Shown here piece by piece: positions 5,294 to 9,899 of a stretch of DNA of 9,899 nt. The translations under genes and the position numbers were made by a program. The DNA comes from an uncultured Enterobacter sp. (lineage in GTDB: Bacteria; Pseudomonadota; Gammaproteobacteria; Enterobacterales; Enterobacteriaceae), in the NCBI GenBank assembly GCA_946477805.1, contig CAMKZP010000094.1, positions 1-9,899 on the forward strand. The letters run 5' to 3'. Under the pieces are notes generated by a model. The model did no database searches, was not told the DNA's origin, and was given only the letters and a program-made list of their open reading frames with translations. Positions within the stretch are counted from its first letter, which is position 1. Each line of letters opens with the position of its first letter.

Positions 5294-6274
5294 ATGGCAC
5301 AACGAGTAGAACTCACCGCAACAGTCTCCGAAAATCAGCTCGGTCAACGCTTAGATCAAGCTTTGGCCGAATTGTTCCCTGATTATTCGCGTTCACGCAT
5401 AAAAGAATGGATCCTGGACCAGCAGGTGCAGGTTAACGGCAAAGTCTGGGACAAACCAAAAGAGAAAGTGTTAGGTGGGGAAGCTGTCGCCATCAATGCT
5501 GAAATCGAAGAGGAAGTACGCTTCGAGCCGCAGGATATCCCCCTGGATATTGTTTATGAAGATGACGACATTTTGATCATCAACAAGCCGCGAGGTCTGG
5601 TGGTTCATCCAGGCGCGGGTAATCCTGATGGTACCGTGCTTAATGCGCTTCTCCATTATTATCCACCGATTGTGGACGTCCCGCGCGCCGGTATTGTTCA
5701 CCGACTGGATAAAGACACCACTGGCCTGATGGTGGTGGCGAAAACGATCCCCGCTCAAACTCGTCTGGTGGAATCCCTGCAGCTGCGCGAAATCACGCGT
5801 GAGTATGAAGCGGTGGCGATTGGTCATATGACCTCTGGCGGTACGGTTGAAGAGCCGATTAGCCGTCACCCAACCAAGCGTACGCATATGTCGGTGCACC
5901 CGATGGGCAAGCCGGCGGTAACGCATTATCGCATCATGGAACATTTCCGTATTCACACGCGCCTGCGGTTGCGTCTGGAAACCGGACGTACGCACCAGAT
6001 CCGTGTTCACATGGCGCACATTACCCATCCGCTGGTGGGTGACCCAGTGTACGGTGGCCGCCCGCGTCCGCCAAAAGGCGCGTCGGAAGCGTTCATTAGC
6101 GTGCTGCGCAAATTCGATCGCCAGGCGCTGCACGCCACCATGTTGCGTCTGTATCATCCGGTTACCGGCATCCAGATGGAATGGCATGCGCCAATCCCAC
6201 AGGATATGGTTGAACTTATTGACGCAATGCGTGCTGATTTCGAAGAACATAAGGATCACGTGGACTGGCTATGA
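5294..6274 (+). CDS. rluD: 23S rRNA pseudouridine(1911/1915/1917) synthase RluD
   Basis: RluD isomerises three uridines in helix-loop 69 of 23S rRNA (1911, 1915 and 1917 in E. coli numbering) and supports 50S assembly and translation termination. The protein is 326 aa, equal to E. coli RluD. An S4-like RNA-binding domain covers about 18-80 (LDQALAELFPDYSRSRIKEWI). The RluA-type catalytic domain follows, with HRLDKDTTGLMV carrying catalytic D139, then RLRLETGRTHQIRVHMAH and the HPLVGDPVYGG motif of the family. The start at ATG 5294 matches MAQRVELTATVSENQLGQRLD of the family; its ribosome-binding site (GAAGAAG) is weak. The TGA stop overlaps the pgeF ATG in ATGA, so the genes are translationally coupled. 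Confidence 0.98.
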   Translation: MAQRVELTATVSENQLGQRLDQALAELFPDYSRSRIKEWILDQQVQVNGKVWDKPKEKVLGGEAVAINAEIEEEVRFEPQDIPLDIVYEDDDILIINKPRGLVVHPGAGNPDGTVLNALLHYYPPIVDVPRAGIVHRLDKDTTGLMVVAKTIPAQTRLVESLQLREITREYEAVAIGHMTSGGTVEEPISRHPTKRTHMSVHPMGKPAVTHYRIMEHFRIHTRLRLRLETGRTHQIRVHMAHITHPLVGDPVYGGRPRPPKGASEAFISVLRKFDRQALHATMLRLYHPVTGIQMEWHAPIPQDMVELIDAMRADFEEHKDHVDWL

Positions 6275-7002
6275 CCAAACTGATTGTTCCGGAGTGGCCG
6301 CTGCCTGAAGGCGTGGCAGCCTGCAGTTCAACCCGTATCGGCGGCGTTAGCCAGGGGGCCTGGGAGTCTCTGAACCTGGGCGCGCACTGTGGCGATAACC
6401 TGGATCACGTCGACGAGAACCGCACGCGACTGTTTGCTGCGGGGAATCTGCCGTCGAAACCGGTCTGGCTTGAGCAGGTGCACGGCAAAGATGTGCTGAA
6501 ATTGACGGGGGAACCCTACGCGTCTAAACGTGCCGATGCCTCTTACAGCAATACTCCGGGAACAGTTTGCGCCGTAATGACAGCCGATTGCCTGCCAGTG
6601 CTGTTTTGCAATCAGGCGGGTACGGAAGTGGCTGCCGCCCACGCGGGCTGGCGCGGTTTGTGTGAAGGCGTGCTCGAAGAGACCGTCGCCAGCTTCAACG
6701 ATGCTCCTGCGAATATTATCGCCTGGCTTGGCCCGGCCATTGGGCCTCGGGCGTTTGAAGTGGGGTCTGAGGTACGTGAAGCCTTTATCGCCAAAGATCC
6801 TCAGGCGATTAACGCCTTCGTACCTGCTGGAGAAAAGTATCTGGCGGATATTTATCAGCTCGCTCGCCAGCGCCTGTATAATGTTGGCGTGACGCAGATC
6901 TTCGGCGGCGATCGCTGTACCTTCACCGAAAAGGGTGATTTTTTCTCTTATCGCCGCGACAAGACGACGGGTCGTATGGCAAGTTTCATTTGGCTGATAT
7001 AA
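6271..7002 (+). CDS. pgeF: Peptidoglycan editing factor PgeF (YfiH, DUF152/laccase-domain protein)
   Basis: In E. coli PgeF (YfiH) helps keep the second position of the peptidoglycan stem peptide correct, acting against misplacement of L-serine for L-alanine. Other bacterial and human members of the family act on purine nucleosides, so the exact reaction is less certain than the family. The protein is 243 aa, as in E. coli. The metal-site residues are present: H71 (EQVHGKD), C107 (TADCLPV) and H124 (AAHAGWRGL). The conserved GPAIGPRAFEVG and GDRCTFTE segments follow. There is no signal peptide, so it is cytoplasmic. Its ATG overlaps the rluD stop by 4 bases, and it probably shares the rluD promoter. 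clpB begins 129 bases later with its own heat-shock promoter. Confidence 0.96.
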   Translation: MTKLIVPEWPLPEGVAACSSTRIGGVSQGAWESLNLGAHCGDNLDHVDENRTRLFAAGNLPSKPVWLEQVHGKDVLKLTGEPYASKRADASYSNTPGTVCAVMTADCLPVLFCNQAGTEVAAAHAGWRGLCEGVLEETVASFNDAPANIIAWLGPAIGPRAFEVGSEVREAFIAKDPQAINAFVPAGEKYLADIYQLARQRLYNVGVTQIFGGDRCTFTEKGDFFSYRRDKTTGRMASFIWLI

Positions 7003-7022
7003 CCTAGAGAATCAAGACGATC

Positions 7023-7043
7023 CGGCACGTGCCGTTTTCTTTT
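7023..7043 (+). terminator. Weak candidate terminator of rluD-pgeF
   Basis: The 12-base palindrome CGGCACGTGCCG (7023-7034) can form only a 4-bp CGGC/GCCG stem with an ACGT loop, followed by TTTTCTTTTC. The U-rich tail fits a terminator but the stem is short, so read-through into clpB is likely. Confidence 0.4.
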
Positions 7044-7064
7044 CACATAATTCAGGTCATTAAC

Positions 7065-7093
7065 CTTGAATAATTGAGGGATGACCTCATTTA
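7065..7093 (+). promoter_or_regulatory. Sigma-32 (heat-shock) promoter of clpB
   Basis: CTTGAA (7065-7070), 14 bases, then CCTCATTTA (7085-7093) fits the sigma-32 pattern CTTGAAA-N11-16-CCCCATnT. The start would be near 7098, about 34 bases before the clpB ATG. This predicts RpoH-dependent induction of clpB on heat or unfolded-protein stress, as known in E. coli. Confidence 0.87.
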
Positions 7094-7131
7094 ATCTCCA
7101 GTAGCAAATTTGACCTGTTATGGGAGGAGTT

Positions 7132-9705
7132 ATGCGTCTGGATCGTCTTACTAATAAATTCCAGCTTGCTCTCGCCGATGCCCAGTCTCTCGCACTGGGG
7201 CACGACAACCAGTTTATCGAACCTCTTCATTTAATGAGCGCCTTGCTGAATCAGGAAGGGGGATCGGTACGTCCGTTATTAACGTCTGCCGGCATTAATG
7301 CTGGCCAGTTACGCACAGCCATCGATGAGGCGCTGAGCCGCTTACCGCAGGTAGAAGGCACCGGCGGCGACGTTCAGCCGTCTCAGGATCTGGTGCGCGT
7401 GCTGAATCTTTGCGACAAGCTGGCGCAAAAACGTGGGGACAACTTTATTTCGTCAGAGCTGTTTGTTCTGGCGGCGCTTGAATCACGTGGTACCTTGACC
7501 GACCTGCTGAAAACTGCCGGTGCAACCACCGCCAATGTGACTCAGGCGATTGAGAAAATGCGCGGAGGTGAAAGCGTGAACGATCAGGGAGCCGAAGACC
7601 AGCGTCAGGCTTTGAAGAAATTTACGGTCGATCTGACCGAGCGTGCTGAGCAGGGCAAACTTGACCCGGTGATCGGCCGTGATGAAGAGATTCGTCGTAC
7701 TATCCAGGTGCTGCAGCGTCGTACCAAGAACAACCCGGTGCTGATTGGTGAACCCGGTGTCGGTAAAACCGCCATCGTTGAAGGCCTGGCGCAGCGTATC
7801 GTCAACGGCGAAGTGCCGGAAGGGCTGAAAGGCCGCCGCGTGCTGGCGCTGGATATGGGCGCGCTGGTGGCGGGGGCAAAATACCGCGGCGAGTTTGAAG
7901 AGCGTCTCAAAGGCGTGCTCAACGATCTGGCGAAACAGGAAGGCAACGTCATTCTGTTTATCGACGAACTGCACACCATGGTCGGTGCCGGTAAGGCGGA
8001 CGGCGCAATGGATGCCGGGAACATGCTGAAACCTGCGTTGGCCCGTGGTGAACTGCACTGCGTCGGCGCAACGACGCTGGATGAGTACCGTCAGTACATC
8101 GAAAAAGATGCCGCGCTGGAACGTCGCTTCCAGAAAGTGTTTGTCGCTGAGCCGAGCGTCGAAGACACCATCGCGATCCTGCGAGGCCTGAAGGAGCGCT
8201 ATGAGCTGCACCATCATGTGCAGATCACGGACCCGGCTATCGTTGCGGCGGCCACGCTTTCGCATCGCTATATTGCAGATCGTCAGCTGCCGGATAAAGC
8301 TATCGACCTGATCGATGAAGCTGCATCCAGCATTCGTATGCAGATTGACTCAAAACCGGAAGAGCTGGACCGGCTGGATCGCCGTATTATTCAGCTCAAG
8401 CTGGAACAGCAGGCGCTGAATAAAGAGTCAGATGAAGCCAGTAAGAAACGCCTGGATATGCTGAACGAGGAGCTCGACGATAAAGAGCGCCAGTACTCTG
8501 AATTAGAAGAAGAGTGGAAAGCAGAAAAAGCCTCTCTTTCCGGCACCCAGACAATCAAAGCTGAACTGGAACAGGCAAAAATTGCCATTGAGCAGGCGCG
8601 TCGCGTCGGTGACCTGGCCCGGATGTCTGAACTGCAGTACGGAAAAATTCCTGAACTGGAGAAACAGCTTGAGATTGCGACGCAGTCCGAGGGCAAAACG
8701 ATGCGTCTGTTGCGTAATAAGGTGACGGATGCAGAAATTGCTGAGGTGTTAGCTCGCTGGACGGGTATTCCGGTGGCGCGCATGCTGGAGGGCGAACGCG
8801 AAAAACTGCTGCGCATGGAGCACGATCTGCACAGCCGCGTGATTGGCCAGAACGAGGCGGTTGAAGCGGTTTCCAACGCCATCCGTCGTAGCCGTGCTGG
8901 GCTCTCCGATCCGAATCGCCCCATCGGTTCGTTCCTGTTCCTGGGGCCAACGGGGGTCGGTAAAACCGAGCTGTGTAAAGCGCTGGCTAACTTTATGTTC
9001 GACAGCGACGACGCGATGGTGCGTATTGATATGTCCGAGTTTATGGAGAAACACTCGGTCTCGCGTCTGGTCGGTGCGCCTCCGGGATATGTCGGTTATG
9101 AGGAAGGTGGCTATCTGACGGAAGCGGTTCGCCGCCGCCCTTATTCCGTCATCCTGCTGGATGAGGTGGAAAAAGCGCATCCGGATGTGTTTAACATTCT
9201 GCTGCAGGTACTGGATGATGGACGTCTGACCGACGGGCAGGGGAGAACCGTCGACTTCCGTAATACGGTGGTGATCATGACCTCGAACCTGGGTTCCGAT
9301 TTGATTCAGGAGCGTTTCGGAGAGCTGGATTACGGCCATATGAAAGATCTGGTGCTTGGCGTTGTGAGCCAGAACTTCCGTCCAGAATTCATCAACCGTA
9401 TTGATGAAGTGGTGGTATTCCATCCTCTGGGTGAGAAACACATTGCGTCAATTGCTCAAATCCAGCTGCAGCGTCTGTACAAACGTCTGGAAGAGCGTGG
9501 ATATGAAATCCACATCTCTGACGATGCGCTGAAGCTTCTGAGCGAGAATGGTTACGATCCTGTTTACGGGGCGCGTCCATTGAAACGTGCTATCCAGCAG
9601 CAAATCGAAAACCCGCTGGCGCAACAAATCCTCTCTGGGGAGTTAATTCCGGGCAAGGTTATCCGTCTGGAAGCCAACGAGGCTCGCATTGTGGCAGTGC
9701 AGTAA
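7132..9705 (+). CDS. clpB: ATP-dependent disaggregase ClpB (Hsp100)
   Basis: ClpB is a hexameric cytoplasmic AAA+ machine that, with DnaK-DnaJ-GrpE, pulls polypeptides out of aggregates after heat stress. The protein is 857 aa, equal to E. coli. Order: N-terminal Clp repeat domain (about 1-145); AAA-1 with Walker A GEPGVGKT (206-213, K212), pore-loop Y251 in KYRGEFE and Walker B E279 in LFIDELHT; coiled-coil middle domain (about 410-525), rich in Glu, Lys and Leu; AAA-2 with GPTGVGKT (605-612, K611), pore-loop Y653 in GYVGYEEGG and E678 in LLDEVEKAHPD; then the C-terminal small domain with GYDPVYGARPLKRAIQ. All catalytic residues are intact. ATG 7132 is chosen over the in-frame ATG 7120, which lies within the GGGAGGAG ribosome-binding stretch. 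It is driven by a sigma-32 promoter and followed by a strong terminator. Confidence 0.99.
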   Translation: MRLDRLTNKFQLALADAQSLALGHDNQFIEPLHLMSALLNQEGGSVRPLLTSAGINAGQLRTAIDEALSRLPQVEGTGGDVQPSQDLVRVLNLCDKLAQKRGDNFISSELFVLAALESRGTLTDLLKTAGATTANVTQAIEKMRGGESVNDQGAEDQRQALKKFTVDLTERAEQGKLDPVIGRDEEIRRTIQVLQRRTKNNPVLIGEPGVGKTAIVEGLAQRIVNGEVPEGLKGRRVLALDMGALVAGAKYRGEFEERLKGVLNDLAKQEGNVILFIDELHTMVGAGKADGAMDAGNMLKPALARGELHCVGATTLDEYRQYIEKDAALERRFQKVFVAEPSVEDTIAILRGLKERYELHHHVQITDPAIVAAATLSHRYIADRQLPDKAIDLIDEAASSIRMQIDSKPEELDRLDRRIIQLKLEQQALNKESDEASKKRLDMLNEELDDKERQYSELEEEWKAEKASLSGTQTIKAELEQAKIAIEQARRVGDLARMSELQYGKIPELEKQLEIATQSEGKTMRLLRNKVTDAEIAEVLARWTGIPVARMLEGEREKLLRMEHDLHSRVIGQNEAVEAVSNAIRRSRAGLSDPNRPIGSFLFLGPTGVGKTELCKALANFMFDSDDAMVRIDMSEFMEKHSVSRLVGAPPGYVGYEEGGYLTEAVRRRPYSVILLDEVEKAHPDVFNILLQVLDDGRLTDGQGRTVDFRNTVVIMTSNLGSDLIQERFGELDYGHMKDLVLGVVSQNFRPEFINRIDEVVVFHPLGEKHIASIAQIQLQRLYKRLEERGYEIHISDDALKLLSENGYDPVYGARPLKRAIQQQIENPLAQQILSGELIPGKVIRLEANEARIVAVQ
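7564..7578 (+). promoter_or_regulatory. Internal translation start for the short ClpB isoform
   Basis: GGAGGTG (7564-7570) stands 5 bases before an in-frame GTG (7576-7578, Val149). This is the known second start in E. coli clpB, giving a protein without the N-terminal domain. Here it would make 709 aa. Both the Shine-Dalgarno and the GTG are kept. Confidence 0.88.
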
Positions 9706-9717
9706 GTCACAAAATGC

Positions 9718-9745
9718 AAAAACGAGCCCCTTGCGGCTCGTTTTT
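9718..9745 (+). terminator. clpB terminator
   Basis: An 11-bp perfect stem (9718-9728 with 9735-9745) has a 6-base loop; the stem runs into TTTTT and starts 12 bases after the clpB TAA. The A run on the left arm makes it potentially bidirectional. Confidence 0.93.
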
Positions 9746-9760
9746 GTTCAAAAACCAGGC
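9746..9760. promoter_or_regulatory. Candidate upstream Fis site of the rrn P1 promoter
   Basis: A 15-mer starting G and ending C with an A-rich centre (GTTCAAAAACCAGGC) fits much of the Fis pattern GNtYAaWWWtTRaNC. It is centred about 112 bp before the rRNA start, directly after the clpB terminator. In E. coli rrnB the second site is near -102, so the placement is only approximate. Confidence 0.3.
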
Positions 9761-9786
9761 GAAAATTGAGGTCTGAGACGTAATTT

Positions 9787-9801
9787 GCCTGGAAAGTGAG
9801 C
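9787..9801. promoter_or_regulatory. Fis site I of the rrn P1 promoter
   Basis: GCCTGGAAAGTGAGC has the G/C ends and A-rich core of a Fis site and is centred at 9794, exactly 71 bp before the inferred start. That is the position of the activating Fis site I of E. coli rrnB P1. Confidence 0.55.
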
Positions 9802-9805
9802 GGTT

Positions 9806-9864
9806 GATAAATAATTTCCAATTTAGACTTGCGGCTTCGTAATTACTCCCTATAATGCGCCTCC
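9806..9864 (+). promoter_or_regulatory. Ribosomal RNA operon P1 promoter with UP element
   Basis: TATAAT (9851-9856) is followed by the GC-rich discriminator GCGCCTCC (9857-9864), the hallmark of stringent control by ppGpp and DksA. The start is A9865. With the 16-bp spacer of rrn P1 promoters the -35 box is TTGCGG (9829-9834), weaker than the TTGTCA I recall for E. coli rrnB P1. Upstream, 9806-9827 is an A/T-rich stretch at the place of the UP element bound by the alpha-subunit C-terminal domain. By position after clpB this is the rrnG-type operon. Confidence 0.92.
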
Positions 9865-9899
9865 ACTGACACGGAACAACGGCTTACAGGCCGCCGGGT
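9865..9899 (+). other. Start of the rRNA operon leader (3' partial)
   Basis: The first 35 transcribed bases begin with ACTGACACGGAACAACGG, the conserved rrn leader after P1. The P2 promoter, the antitermination boxes and the 16S gene would follow outside the window. Confidence 0.85.

Noticed and set aside
5471..6259. 262-codon open frame on the minus strand across rluD
   Set aside because: The product is rich in His, Arg and Thr, resembles no family I know, and lies wholly antisense to a perfectly conserved gene; it is a frame shadow.
7120..7131. Earlier ATG for clpB at 7120
   Set aside because: It would make the Shine-Dalgarno stretch part of the coding region; ClpB of the family starts MRLDRLT at 7132.
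7483..8265. 260-codon open frame on the minus strand within clpB
   Set aside because: Antisense shadow of clpB produced by its codon bias; no ribosome-binding site or recognisable domain.
1..9899. A defence island, prophage, integrative element or new multi-gene system
   Set aside because: All genes except one are conserved housekeeping genes in the standard order; no integrase, transposase, toxin-antitoxin pair, phage gene, direct-repeat array or tRNA insertion site is visible.

Overview
The window is chromosomal DNA from a member of the Enterobacteriaceae close to Enterobacter, Leclercia or Citrobacter. Its core proteins read almost residue for residue like their Escherichia coli counterparts: TyrA 373 aa, PheA 386, RaiA 113, BamD 245, RluD 326, PgeF 243 and ClpB 857, all at the E. 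coli lengths. The gene order is the conserved aroF-tyrA / pheA-pheL / raiA / bamD / rluD-pgeF-clpB / rrn block. The genus is inferred from memory of these proteins, not from a search.

Left part (1-3766), aromatic amino acid synthesis. The 3' end of aroF and the whole of tyrA lie on the plus strand (tyrosine branch) and end in a hairpin terminator. pheA lies on the minus strand (phenylalanine branch), behind the pheL leader peptide and a complete transcription attenuator. Between tyrA and pheA sits one plus-strand gene that E. coli K-12 does not have there: a 290-aa SMP-30/gluconolactonase-family protein. It starts 16 bases after the tyrA terminator and shares the palindrome CTAG with pheA as the stop codons of both genes. 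This is the only accessory-looking piece of the window.

Middle part (3767-5293), minus strand. raiA encodes the ribosome hibernation factor. It has a near-perfect CRP site placed as in a class II promoter and a UUCG-loop terminator that runs directly into the pheA promoter. bamD encodes an outer-membrane assembly lipoprotein and has its own terminator. bamD and rluD diverge from a 130-base promoter region.

Right part (5294-9899), plus strand. rluD and pgeF are translationally coupled by ATGA. clpB follows under a clear sigma-32 promoter and contains the internal GTG start of the short ClpB isoform. After the clpB terminator comes a ribosomal RNA P1 promoter (UP element, Fis site, GC-rich discriminator). 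The window ends 35 bases into the rRNA leader, matching the rrnG position after clpB in E. coli.

I see no mobile element, CRISPR array, tRNA or intact rRNA gene, and no intergenic stretch over 300 bases. I found no new multi-gene system. The points worth following are the extra lactonase-like gene and its unusual transcriptional arrangement.
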